Position numbers and translations under genes: made by a program. Shown one piece after another: positions 42,168 through 49,854 of a DNA stretch of 64,000 nt. The DNA lies in assembly GCA_017442735.1 (NCBI GenBank), contig JAFRZE010000002.1:29668-93667 (forward strand), read 5' to 3'. The DNA comes from Bacillota bacterium (GTDB lineage Bacteria > Bacillota > Clostridia > Lachnospirales > Bianqueaceae). Each line of letters opens with the position of its first letter. Within the stretch, counting starts at the first letter, position 1. A model generated the notes under the pieces. It saw nothing but the letters and a program-made list of their open reading frames with translations, made no database searches and was not told the DNA's origin.

Positions 42168-42273
42168 AAAAAAAGCTAAACGCCCCAAAAGACTCACAGA
42201 ACGGGTTTTATGTTGGATGGCAAAATGACCAAAAGCCCTGACGCTTTCGGATGATCCTCGGAGAGGTTGTGAA

Positions 42274-42302
42274 TTGACGCAGCCGGGCCGGTCGTTTAGA
42301 AT
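42274..42302 (+). promoter_or_regulatory. Promoter of the nitroreductase-purE-purF-ridA run
   Basis: TTGACG (42274-42279), a 17-bp spacer and TAGAAT (42297-42302) lie 68 bp before the nitroreductase ATG. Confidence 0.7.
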
Positions 42303-42370
42303 ATAGATGTTGATTCATGGTCCTTAAATGTCATTACAGACCTTGCGCCATGTAAGAGAAAGGGATAGTT

Positions 42371-42970
42371 ATGAGCATTTTTGAAGTGATCGCGAAACGC
42401 CGTTCCTGCCGTAGATTTACGCCGGAACCTGTCGATAAGAATGACCTTTATGTCATGGTACAGGCGGCAAGACTGGCACCGCAGGCCGCCAATATTCAGC
42501 CTGTTCGGTACACGATCGTCCATCAGCAGAGGTTTCTGGAACCGATGTTTTCCTGCACGAAATGGGCCGGGTATCTGAAAGATTACACGCCCCCGGTAGG
42601 ATACAGACCGACCGGTTATATCGTCGTGTTACTGGACGATTCTCTCAAGGGGAAATTCTCCGATGCCGACGTCGGCGCCGCGGTGGAAAACATGCTGCTG
42701 GTCGCAACGGAGAAGGGTCTTGGCACCTGCTGGCTCGGAGCCGTCGATCGTGATAAGATCCGCAAAATGCTTGGTATTCCGGAGGGTCTGACGATCCATT
42801 CCGTGGTCGCCGTTGGGCATCCAGCGCCGGATCAATATCCGGTCTGGGAAGAGAAAGACTCAGATTCGATCAAGTATTATCTGGACGAGAACGGGAAAGT
42901 ACGAGTACCGAAACGCCGTATGGGCGAAGTACTGATTCCGATCACGCCGGATCTTTCCGACTTCGAATAA
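42371..42970 (+). CDS. Nitroreductase-family flavoprotein
   Basis: This 199-residue protein has the FMN-dependent nitroreductase fold. The N-terminal FEVIAKRRSCRRFTPEPVD holds the Arg-Arg pair that binds the FMN phosphate. The middle AARLAPQAANIQPVRY and the C-terminal EKGLGTCWLGAVDRDKIRKMLGIPEG segment are family features. It probably reduces quinones, nitro compounds or other acceptors with NAD(P)H; the true substrate is unknown. It is the first gene behind the promoter at 42274, 14 bp before purE, an unusual companion for purine genes. Confidence 0.92.
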   Translation: MSIFEVIAKRRSCRRFTPEPVDKNDLYVMVQAARLAPQAANIQPVRYTIVHQQRFLEPMFSCTKWAGYLKDYTPPVGYRPTGYIVVLLDDSLKGKFSDADVGAAVENMLLVATEKGLGTCWLGAVDRDKIRKMLGIPEGLTIHSVVAVGHPAPDQYPVWEEKDSDSIKYYLDENGKVRVPKRRMGEVLIPITPDLSDFE

Positions 42971-42984
42971 ACGAGGAGAATACG

Positions 42985-43482
42985 ATGAAAAAAGTTGCCG
43001 TAATCATGGGATCGGACAGTGATTTTCCGGTCGTTCAGAAAGCGATCAAAGTCCTGAAGGATTACGAGATCCCCTTTGAAGTACATGTCATGAGCGCTCA
43101 TCGGACGCCGGCGGAAGCTTCTGCTTTCGCGAAAGGCGCGGCAGGTGCCGGTTTTGGCGTGATCATCGCCGCTGCCGGTATGGCAGCGCATCTGGCCGGA
43201 GTGCTGGCGGCGGAAACAACGATCCCGGTGATCGGTATCCCGATCGCTTCCGGCGGACTTGGGGGACTGGATGCCCTGCTGGCAACAGTACAGATGCCGA
43301 GTGGTATTCCCGTCGCGACGGTCGCCGTCGGCGGAGCAGCCAACGCGGCGCATCTGGCCGCGCAGATTCTGGCGCTGTCCGATGAGAAACTGGCCGTCAG
43401 GCTGATCGAGGGAAAAGAAAAAATGAAAAATGAGGTCCTCGCGAAGGATCAGAAGATGCAGGAAACAGTCGCGCAGCTGTAA
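42985..43482 (+). CDS. purE: N5-carboxyaminoimidazole ribonucleotide mutase
   Basis: This 165-residue class I PurE moves the carboxyl group of N5-CAIR to give CAIR in purine synthesis. It shows [19 protein letters not shown] at the N-terminus. The active-site histidine lies in [11 protein letters not shown], and [25 protein letters not shown] is given here only as the region after residue 60. The substrate loop is [19 protein letters not shown] (in part). Length is typical. GAGGAGAATACG precedes the ATG. No purK is visible in this window. It lies 36 bp before a PurF homologue. Confidence 0.96.
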   Translation: MKKVAVIMGSDSDFPVVQKAIKVLKDYEIPFEVHVMSAHRTPAEASAFAKGAAGAGFGVIIAAAGMAAHLAGVLAAETTIPVIGIPIASGGLGGLDALLATVQMPSGIPVATVAVGGAANAAHLAAQILALSDEKLAVRLIEGKEKMKNEVLAKDQKMQETVAQL

Positions 43483-43518
43483 GGCGCGACTAAGTGGTCA
43501 GGAGTAGTAGGAGTATTT

Positions 43519-45006
43519 ATGGGTGGTATTTTTGGAGTAGTCAGTAAAGGTAACTGTGCCGTAGATCTTTATTTCGGGGTGGACTATCATTCACACCTTG
43601 GTACGAAAAAAGCGGGAATGGCGATTTACTCGGAAGGCAAGTGGGAACGATCGATCCACGGATTGGAGAATGTTCAGTTCCGGGCAAGATTTACCCACGC
43701 GGTCAACCGGATGAGCCAGATGGCGCCGGGCAATGTCGGGATAGGCTGTATTTCCGATACGGACGCGCAGCCGATCCTGGTTCAGTCGAAGTTTGGCCTG
43801 TTTTCCATCACGACCGTAGGTCGGATCAACAACCTGGAAAGCCTCGCGAATGAGCTCATGGATAATGGTGTCCAGTTTGTCAACTTCGAAGATGGCGGAC
43901 TCAACCAGACAGAGCTGGTCGCCAAGCTGATCAACCAGAAAGCGTCGATCTCCGAAGGCATGCGTTACGCGCAGGAGAGGATCGACGGGTCCATGACCAT
44001 GCTGGTCGCGAACGCGAAGGGAATCTACGCGGCTCGTGACCTGGTAGGACGCACACCCCTGAATATCGCCATCAAAGGTGACGGAAGTCTGTGTGTCAGT
44101 TTCGAATCCCATGCGTATCTGAATATGGGATATCAGAAGGTACGTGACCTTGGTCCGGGAGAGATCGTATTCCTTTCCGCCAAGGGAGTGGAAGAGGCTG
44201 AGCCTTCGGAAGAAGTCCCGGCTGAGATCCCCGCGATCGAGGTAAAGAAAGCGCCGCTTCAGAAGAAGCGAGTCTGCTCCTTCCTTTGGACTTACTACGG
44301 TTACCCCACCGCTTCCTATGAAGGAGTGAATGTGGAAGAATCCCGGTATCGCTGCGGCGCGCTGCTCGCCAAGGCCGACAAGGAAGACGGCATGCGTCCG
44401 ACAGTCGACCTGGATGGGGTGGACGGCGTTCCGGACAGCGGTCTGGCGGCGGCTATCGGCTACGCGAATCAGTCGGAAGTACATTTCAAACGGGCTTTCA
44501 TCAAATATACACCTACCTGGCCCCGGAGCTTTATGCCGGCCAATCAGAACGTACGAGATCAGATCGCCCATATGAAACTGATCCCTGTCAAGGAACTGAT
44601 CAACGGCAAGAAACTGCTGTTTATCGACGATTCCATCGTACGCGGAACGCAGCTGAGAGACGCTGCGGAGCTTCTATACAAGAATGGCGCGAAGGAAGTG
44701 CACATCCGTCCGGCCTGCCCGCCGATCATGTACGGTTGTAAATATATCAATTTCTCCCGTTCGACCTCCGACATGGATCTGATCGCCCGTCGGATGATCG
44801 TTCGGCTGGAAGGCGGCGTGCCCAGCGAAGAGCGGCTGAAACTCTACCTGAATGAAAAAACGCCTGAGTATCAGGCGATGGTCGAGGAGATCCGCAAGGA
44901 GATGCACTTTACTTCTCTCAAGTATCCGACGCTCAAGATGACAACGGAAGCCATCGGCATTCCCGAGTGTGATCTGTGCACGTACTGCTGGAACGGAAGA
45001 GAATAA
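43519..45006 (+). CDS. purF: Divergent amidophosphoribosyltransferase lacking Cys1
   Basis: This 495-residue protein has the two PurF domains. A glutamine-amidotransferase-like N-terminal domain contains DYHSHLGTKKAGMA and FRARFTHAVNRMSQ. The phosphoribosyltransferase domain carries the PRPP loop LLFIDDSIVRGTQL. The catalytic N-terminal Cys is missing: the protein starts MGGIFGVVSKGNC where normal PurF starts M-C-G. Cys13 follows close by. Cysteines that may bind an iron-sulfur cluster are present in RVCSFLW, MYGCKYINFS and ECDLCTYC. It may use free ammonia or another route for the amino group. It lies after purE, which supports a purine role. The start has AGGAGTA upstream, and no alternative start would give Cys1. 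Confidence 0.88.
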   Translation: MGGIFGVVSKGNCAVDLYFGVDYHSHLGTKKAGMAIYSEGKWERSIHGLENVQFRARFTHAVNRMSQMAPGNVGIGCISDTDAQPILVQSKFGLFSITTVGRINNLESLANELMDNGVQFVNFEDGGLNQTELVAKLINQKASISEGMRYAQERIDGSMTMLVANAKGIYAARDLVGRTPLNIAIKGDGSLCVSFESHAYLNMGYQKVRDLGPGEIVFLSAKGVEEAEPSEEVPAEIPAIEVKKAPLQKKRVCSFLWTYYGYPTASYEGVNVEESRYRCGALLAKADKEDGMRPTVDLDGVDGVPDSGLAAAIGYANQSEVHFKRAFIKYTPTWPRSFMPANQNVRDQIAHMKLIPVKELINGKKLLFIDDSIVRGTQLRDAAELLYKNGAKEVHIRPACPPIMYGCKYINFSRSTSDMDLIARRMIVRLEGGVPSEERLKLYLNEKTPEYQAMVEEIRKEMHFTSLKYPTLKMTTEAIGIPECDLCTYCWNGRE

Positions 45007-45028
45007 AAAACGGAAAGGAGATTTCCCC

Positions 45029-45478
45029 ATGAGTATTTATGAAATTCTGAAAGAGAAGAATATCGTTCTGCCTCCTGCGCCTCCGAAAGGCGGCATGTAC
45101 ACGCAGTGTGTTCCCTTTGGTGAGAAACTGGTCTACATCAGCGGCTGCGGATCTGACATCCCCGGCGAAGCCGTCCATGGCAAACTGGGTAAGGAGCTGA
45201 CGATCGAACAGGGACAGAAATGTGCCCGCAACGCCATGCTGAACCTTCTGGCCGTTGTCGACGCGAATGTCGGCCTCGAGAATGTTAAACAGTGTGTCAA
45301 GATCCTGGCCTTTGTAGGTTCCGATCCGGACTTCTACGATCAGCCCGCGGTCGCCAACGGCGGCAGCCAGGTCCTGGTAGATATCTTCGGCGTCGCGCCT
45401 TCCCGCAGTGCGGTGGGAATGGTGTCTCTTCCCGGCAATCAGCCGGTCGAGATCGAAGGCATCTTCGAACTGAAATAA
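45029..45478 (+). CDS. RidA-family protein (YjgF/YER057c/UK114)
   Basis: This 149-residue protein belongs to the RidA superfamily, trimeric proteins that often hydrolyse reactive enamine or imine intermediates. Family features are PPAPPKGGMYTQCVPFGEKL with VYISGCGS in the first strand region, ARNAMLNLLAVVDA in the first helix, VKQCVKILAFVGSDPDF, and the final RSAVGMVSLPGNQPVEIEG. GGAAAGGAG lies before the ATG at 45029. It sits 22 bp after the PurF homologue. Since PurF makes the unstable phosphoribosylamine, a protective or ammonia-related role is tempting but is inference. Confidence 0.92.
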   Translation: MSIYEILKEKNIVLPPAPPKGGMYTQCVPFGEKLVYISGCGSDIPGEAVHGKLGKELTIEQGQKCARNAMLNLLAVVDANVGLENVKQCVKILAFVGSDPDFYDQPAVANGGSQVLVDIFGVAPSRSAVGMVSLPGNQPVEIEGIFELK

Positions 45479-45505
45479 TCAGGAAGACCGAAACAGCAAA
45501 ACGAA

Positions 45506-45540
45506 GCCCTCTCCAAGCGGTGGAGAGGGCTGTGTTTTTA
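45506..45540. terminator. Terminator after ridA
   Basis: GCCCTCTCCA (45506-45515) pairs perfectly with TGGAGAGGGC (45521-45530), followed by TGTGTTTTTA. It probably also serves the convergent small membrane protein gene. Confidence 0.85.
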
Positions 45541-45548
45541 TGAGACAT

Positions 45549-45797
45549 TTAGTATCCGCGCGCGACGGCTGGTCTTTTTGCCCCAAGCACACAGATCAGA
45601 ACGATCAGCGCGATCCAGAACCACGCGTTTCCGAGAAGGCTGAAGACGATCGCAAGCACCAGAAGGATGGGAGCTATCAGCCAGAGACCGACCCGGAACA
45701 GCACCCGGAAGATTCCCCAGCTCAGCCGGAAGGCAAATGAAAGCGTTCCGCAAACCAGATAAAAAACAAATGCTGTAATAATCAGACCAAGAATCAT
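45549..45797 (-). CDS. Small membrane protein
   Basis: This 82-residue protein consists almost entirely of hydrophobic segments: two to three spans with a basic loop (RLSWGIFRVLFR) between the first and second. The last residues, GAKRPAVARGY, are basic and likely cytoplasmic. The start at 45797 is supported by AGGAGG seven bases upstream; a longer frame from 45836 lacks such a site. It is transcribed alone on the minus strand between two terminator-like regions. The function is unknown; it resembles small phage-shock or stress-type membrane proteins only in size. Confidence 0.75.
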   Translation of the reverse strand: MILGLIITAFVFYLVCGTLSFAFRLSWGIFRVLFRVGLWLIAPILLVLAIVFSLLGNAWFWIALIVLICVLGAKRPAVARGY

Positions 45798-45894
45798 TGT
45801 GATAACCTCCTGTATGTACCAGCCTTGCTTTTGCAAGGCGTTTTATCTTTTAATGATGGTACAAGTATATACCAACAGGAGGAGGACGGCTCAT

Positions 45895-46596
45895 TTATTG
45901 CGTATTCGGTTCAGAAATGCGTTTAATCGGTGACTTTTTGAAGGGAATGACGTGAAAAACAAAGATTTCAGCCACCAACCCGACCGGAAACGCCGCTACG
46001 ATATCCAGGAAAGAATGCTGCTTGATAAAGGCAGTGGAAATACAGATGACCAGGATGAAGAGTACCATGAAGATCTTGAATCCCACTGGCGCGTCCTTGT
46101 ATTTCAGCCAGACAGAACCGATGCCCAGCGAGTACGCCACATGTAGAGAAGGACAGACGCCGGTACTGGTATCAAAGCTGTAGAGAAACTGAACGACAGA
46201 AGTCAGGAAGTTGTCCCGGGGAAACACCTCCGGCCTGAGGTCCTGACGGCTCGGCCAGAGAATATAGCAGATCATGGCGATCAGCTGTGTGATCATGATA
46301 TAAGTCTGTACACGTTTAAAACTGTCCACATCATAGAGCAGGAAGTACAGCAGGGTGAAAACACAGAGCGCGTACCACAGATAATACGGAACAGCAAAGT
46401 ATTCACAGAAGGGGATCAGGTCATCGACCGCAGAGTGGATGGGCGTGCACGCTTCCGGCGGGATCAGGTTCTCTGTCAGAAAGTACAGAGAGAAATAGAT
46501 GATCCATCCGCCCAAAAGCTTGACATGCGCGAAGCGCGGATCATTCAGACGTGATAACCGAAACTCCCGGTAATCATAAATCGGTTTCTTGAACAA
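45895..46596 (-). CDS. PAP2-like membrane phosphatase/transferase
   Basis: This 233-residue protein has about six membrane spans. The PAP2-type catalytic motifs are present in part: CPSLHVAYS (the PSxH motif 2) and STAFIKQHSFLDIVAAFPVG (motif 3, with the His and Asp of KQHxxxD). Such proteins remove phosphate from lipid phosphates or move phospho-head groups, as in inositol phosphoceramide synthases. It overlaps the acyltransferase gene by 23 bp and is the last gene of a gtrA-acyltransferase-PAP2 operon, which points to membrane lipid or lipid-linked sugar work. Confidence 0.88.
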   Translation of the reverse strand: MFKKPIYDYREFRLSRLNDPRFAHVKLLGGWIIYFSLYFLTENLIPPEACTPIHSAVDDLIPFCEYFAVPYYLWYALCVFTLLYFLLYDVDSFKRVQTYIMITQLIAMICYILWPSRQDLRPEVFPRDNFLTSVVQFLYSFDTSTGVCPSLHVAYSLGIGSVWLKYKDAPVGFKIFMVLFILVICISTAFIKQHSFLDIVAAFPVGLVAEIFVFHVIPFKKSPIKRISEPNTQ

Positions 46597-47347
46597 CAGG
46601 GGCCTCCGGACGACTCTTCGGGTAGTTTTTCTTGGGCATGTTCAGATAGGGAACGACCGTATGAAGCGGCAGTTCTTCCGCCATGCGAGTGATCTCTTCC
46701 ATGAGATAGAGATTGATCGATTCGCGCTGTTTGGCAACGGGGATGGAAGAATCATACCGGATCGGTTTTCCGATCACCATCTTCTTCAGGCGCGGCGCCA
46801 GATAGATTGGTACAAAGCAGACTTCTTTCCCTGTCTTTTTGTAATACCGGTAAGCAATGTCCACATAGCGTTCCTGAAACTGATACAGAATATGGTTGTA
46901 GGGAGTCCGCCATTCGGGAAAGATCACGAGGCCGGTGCCTTCCTGCAGTTTTTCAACGGACTGTTCAAAGGTAGAGCGCACGCGCATATCCCGGTAGACA
47001 GGGATCGTATCCGCATTGTTGAAAACACAGACGGAGATAGGCGCGATGATATAGGAGAGAAGCTTGTAGAATGGACGGATCCAGCGGGGTTTATCCCACC
47101 AGAAATCTTCCATGGCATAACCGGGGACTTCTTTCAGGGTCATCATCTGTGAGGCGCACCAGGTATAACGCCGGACCGGGAAATGGACTTCAGCCGCGAT
47201 CGGCCCGTACATCTGTGCGTGATTGCCCACAAAAATGGCGGCTTCTTCCGGAATGTTCTCGAGGCCGGTCATTTTGATTTTCGGAGAGAAGAGCCAGACC
47301 AGAAACTTAATGACGCGGTACAGACAGTAGCTAAGTTTCTTTCCCAT
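46574..47347 (-). CDS. PlsC-like acyltransferase, variant HX4D motif
   Basis: This 257-residue protein resembles 1-acylglycerol-3-phosphate acyltransferases. It shows FVGNHAQMYGP, where the normal HX4D motif reads H-A-Q-M-Y-G, so the catalytic Asp is replaced by Gly. The later motif VIFPEWRTPYN stands for FPEGTRS. The N-terminus has a hydrophobic amphipathic stretch for membrane attachment. The protein may still transfer acyl groups with another base, or act on a different acceptor. It follows gtrA by 2 bp and overlaps the PAP2 gene by 23 bp. Confidence 0.85.
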   Translation of the reverse strand: MGKKLSYCLYRVIKFLVWLFSPKIKMTGLENIPEEAAIFVGNHAQMYGPIAAEVHFPVRRYTWCASQMMTLKEVPGYAMEDFWWDKPRWIRPFYKLLSYIIAPISVCVFNNADTIPVYRDMRVRSTFEQSVEKLQEGTGLVIFPEWRTPYNHILYQFQERYVDIAYRYYKKTGKEVCFVPIYLAPRLKKMVIGKPIRYDSSIPVAKQRESINLYLMEEITRMAEELPLHTVVPYLNMPKKNYPKSRPEAPVVQETDL

Positions 47348-47349
47348 CG

Positions 47350-47769
47350 TCAGTCACCCTCGCTTTCTGACGGTGCGACGTTCGTGTCGAGAGATTTACC
47401 GAATACGAAGAACCGCTGATACAGGAACTCCGTGACGAAGTTCAGCAGCATGTTGATTGCGGTCACCAGGTACTCGTTCCAGCCGGCGCCGGTGGTGAGC
47501 AGATGCTCGAGCCAGGTGGAGAGGGGCGTAAAGACAGCATAATAAGCCGCTACCTTGAGCATGGCAATGGGCACGTTGGCGGCGGATTTGAATGTATATT
47601 TCCGGTTAAGGGTAAAATTCCAGATGACAGACAGCACAAGCGCGATCAGATAACTCATCCAGTACGGCAGATGCAGCAATTCGTTCAGCAGGGTGAACGT
47701 TCCGATCTGGATGATCCCGGCACTGGCGGAAATAAGCGCGAACTTGATTGCACGAATCACTTCTTTCAT
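47350..47769 (-). CDS. GtrA-family membrane protein
   Basis: This 139-residue protein has four membrane spans with the GtrA pattern: KFALISASAGIIQIGTFTLL, then YLIALVLSVIWNFTLNRKYTFKS (in part), and the final NFVTEFLYQRFFVFGKS. GtrA-like proteins are thought to flip or help transfer lipid-linked sugars in cell-wall or O-antigen decoration. The start at 47769 is preceded by GAGG inside the 3' arm of the nagB terminator hairpin, with the T-run directly before ATG, an unusual arrangement. It leads an operon with the acyltransferase and PAP2 genes. Confidence 0.9.
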   Translation of the reverse strand: MKEVIRAIKFALISASAGIIQIGTFTLLNELLHLPYWMSYLIALVLSVIWNFTLNRKYTFKSAANVPIAMLKVAAYYAVFTPLSTWLEHLLTTGAGWNEYLVTAINMLLNFVTEFLYQRFFVFGKSLDTNVAPSESEGD

Positions 47770-47770
47770 G

Positions 47771-47818
47771 AAAAAACCTCTATCATGTTTTGAAGGGCAC
47801 CAAAACATTATAGAGGTT
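47771..47818 (-). terminator. nagB terminator that overlaps the gtrA ribosome-binding site
   Basis: On the minus strand ACCTCTATAATGTTTTG pairs with CAAAACATGATAGAGGT around a short loop, followed by TTTTTT and then the gtrA ATG. The GAGG of gtrA lies in the 3' arm, so the fold that ends transcription would also hide this site. Confidence 0.8.
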
Positions 47819-47844
47819 TCTTTTCTTTTCGTCAAGAGAATATA

Positions 47845-48624
47845 TTAGGCGTGATACTCCTTAAGCCCGGCGGCCGCGGCTTCATCGATGATGATGGTCA
47901 CATCGTGATGGAGCTGCAGGATGGAAGCCGGAACCTGCGGGGTGATGGGGCCTTCGAGCGTGTCGGCGATGGCTTTGGCTTTGCCGGCGCCGTTCGCGAC
48001 AAGCAGGATCTTTTTTGCTTTCATAATGGAGCCGACGCCCATGGAGATCGCCTTGGTGGGAACGTCTTCGATCTTCTCAAAGAAACGGCTGTTGGCCTGG
48101 ATCGTGGACTCGGTCAGTTCTACGATATGGGTAGGTCCTACAAAAACGTCCGCAGGCTCGTTGAAACCGATGTGTCCGTTGCCGCCGATCCCCAGTACCT
48201 GGATATCCACGCCGCCGATCTCATCCAGCATGGCTTCATAGTCTTCGCAGGCTTTGTTCATGTCCGGCGCGTTGCCGTCCGGTACGTGGACGTTCGCCTT
48301 GTCGATGTTGACAAAGTCGAAAAGATTGACATTCATGAAGTAATGATAGCTCTGGTCATTTTCGGGATCGATGGGATAGTATTCGTCCAGGTTGTAGGTG
48401 CGGACCTGGGAGAAGTCGAGCAGACCGGCTTCGCAGAGCTTGATGAGTTCCTTATAGGTGCCGACAGGCGAAGAGCCGGTCGCAAGACCCAGAACGGCAT
48501 TCGGTTTGACATTGACGATGCCGGCCAGGATCCCGGCCGCCTTCTTGCTTAAGGTCTCGTAGCTGTCGCAGACAAGGACTTTGACATTGTTTCCTTTTCC
48601 GTTGGTGTACCATTTAGCGCTCAT
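47845..48624 (-). CDS. nagB: Glucosamine-6-phosphate deaminase
   Basis: This 259-residue enzyme turns glucosamine-6-phosphate into fructose-6-phosphate and ammonia. The family motifs are clear: LGLATGSSPVGTYKEL (phosphate binding), TYNLDEYYPI with the catalytic Asp, LGIGGNGHIGFNEP, and MGVGSIMKAKKILL. The N-terminus starts about 14 residues before the usual VKVLV strand; GGAG before ATG 48624 supports this start. It overlaps nagA by 11 bp, and the two form the standard N-acetylglucosamine use operon. Confidence 0.96.
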   Translation of the reverse strand: MSAKWYTNGKGNNVKVLVCDSYETLSKKAAGILAGIVNVKPNAVLGLATGSSPVGTYKELIKLCEAGLLDFSQVRTYNLDEYYPIDPENDQSYHYFMNVNLFDFVNIDKANVHVPDGNAPDMNKACEDYEAMLDEIGGVDIQVLGIGGNGHIGFNEPADVFVGPTHIVELTESTIQANSRFFEKIEDVPTKAISMGVGSIMKAKKILLVANGAGKAKAIADTLEGPITPQVPASILQLHHDVTIIIDEAAAAGLKEYHA

Positions 48625-49777
48625 AGACTTTTTCTCCTCTCACATAGGTAGTTAAGATTTCAAAATCAGGATCAGCGATCAGAATGTCGGCATCCTTGCC
48701 CTCTTCCAGCGAACCTTTGATATCGTCCACGCGGATCGAACGGGCAGGTGCCAGAGAAGCGGCGAATACAGCCTCTTCCAGTGGCCAGTTGGTATTCTTT
48801 ACGATATTCTGGACCGCTTTGTTCAGCCGAAGTACAGAACCGGCGATAGTACCGGAGGCCAGCGTGCACTTGATACCGCTGACGAACACGTCCTGGCCGC
48901 CGAGGTCGTACTTGCCGTCCGGCAGTCCGCCGGCCTTCATGCAGTCGGTGATCAGGACCAGATGATCCTTTTTACAGTCACAGACCAGCTGAAAGACACC
49001 GGGGTGGATATGGAACGTGTCACAGATCATCTCCGTGTAGACTTCGGGCGAGGTCAGCGCGGCGCCGACCATGCCGGGATCGCGGTGATGAAGGCCGTTC
49101 TGCGCGTTGAACAGGTGAGTCACATGATCCGCGCCTTTGGCAAAAGCGGCTTTGGCGCAGTCGTAATTCGCACCGGTATGTCCGAGGGAGCAGACGATAT
49201 TGGTGTCCTTCGTGATCTCCTCGATAAACTCCATACCGCCGGGAACATTCGGTGCTATGGTCACGATACGGATGATATCTTCATATTCCTTGGTAAAGGC
49301 GGCATTCGGAGCGGAAATATAATCCGGGTTCTGGGCGCCCATCTTGGCCACGTCGATGAACGGACCTTCCATGTGGGTGCCTAGGACCTGCGCGCCGCCC
49401 CAGGCGGAAGCATCTTTTTCACTGTCAGCCTTTGCTTCACGGATCTGGCTGAAGGTAACGCGAAGATAATCCAGTGGATAGGTCATGGTGGTGGGAAGCC
49501 AGCTGGTGACGCCGAATCCAGCCACCATCCGGCTCATTTCCTGAATGGCACCGGGCGTATTGTCGCAGGTGTCATGGCCGCCGCAGCCGTGGCTGTGAAC
49601 GTCGACCAGTCCGGGACTGACATAGTTTCCTTTGGCGTCGATGATCTCGGCTTCGGGATATCTAGCCAGCGCTTCGGCCTCGGGCAGGATGGCGTCGATA
49701 TGATCAGAAAAGACGACCGCGAGGCCGTTGGCTATCCGATCCGGCAGGATGAGTCTGCCGTTCTTTATTAAGTTCAT
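48614..49777 (-). CDS. nagA: N-acetylglucosamine-6-phosphate deacetylase
   Basis: This 387-residue amidohydrolase removes the acetyl group from GlcNAc-6-phosphate, giving the substrate of NagB. Visible motifs are YVSPGLVDVHSHGCGGHDT (the HxH metal site region), a Glu in LGTHMEGPFI, SLGHTGANYDCA with its metal His, HLFNAQNGLHHRDPG and the catalytic Asp in LVLITDCMKAGGLPDG. GGAGG precedes ATG 49777; the longer open frame upstream runs through the promoter. It overlaps nagB by 11 bp. Confidence 0.96.
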   Translation of the reverse strand: MNLIKNGRLILPDRIANGLAVVFSDHIDAILPEAEALARYPEAEIIDAKGNYVSPGLVDVHSHGCGGHDTCDNTPGAIQEMSRMVAGFGVTSWLPTTMTYPLDYLRVTFSQIREAKADSEKDASAWGGAQVLGTHMEGPFIDVAKMGAQNPDYISAPNAAFTKEYEDIIRIVTIAPNVPGGMEFIEEITKDTNIVCSLGHTGANYDCAKAAFAKGADHVTHLFNAQNGLHHRDPGMVGAALTSPEVYTEMICDTFHIHPGVFQLVCDCKKDHLVLITDCMKAGGLPDGKYDLGGQDVFVSGIKCTLASGTIAGSVLRLNKAVQNIVKNTNWPLEEAVFAASLAPARSIRVDDIKGSLEEGKDADILIADPDFEILTTYVRGEKVYER

Positions 49778-49808
49778 AGAAAAACCTCCATGAAATGGAA
49801 TTGTCTTT

Positions 49809-49837
49809 AGTTTACGACCGGACAGGTGTTTCGTCAA
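49809..49837 (-). promoter_or_regulatory. Promoter of nagA-nagB
   Basis: On the minus strand TTGACG (49837-49832), a 17-bp spacer and TAAACT (49814-49809) lie about 32 bp before the nagA ATG. Confidence 0.72.
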
Positions 49838-49854
49838 GAGTGAAACGTGACGTG

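Noticed and set aside
42056..42241. A 61-codon frame after the repeat-protein gene
   Set aside because: It starts at TTG without a ribosome-binding site and lies over the tandem structured element; peptide likeness between copies can follow from the DNA repeat alone.
41851..42370. tRNA or riboswitch in the 523-bp gap before the nitroreductase gene
   Set aside because: No cloverleaf, T-loop GTTCRA or known aptamer core could be found; only hairpins, the tandem element and a promoter.
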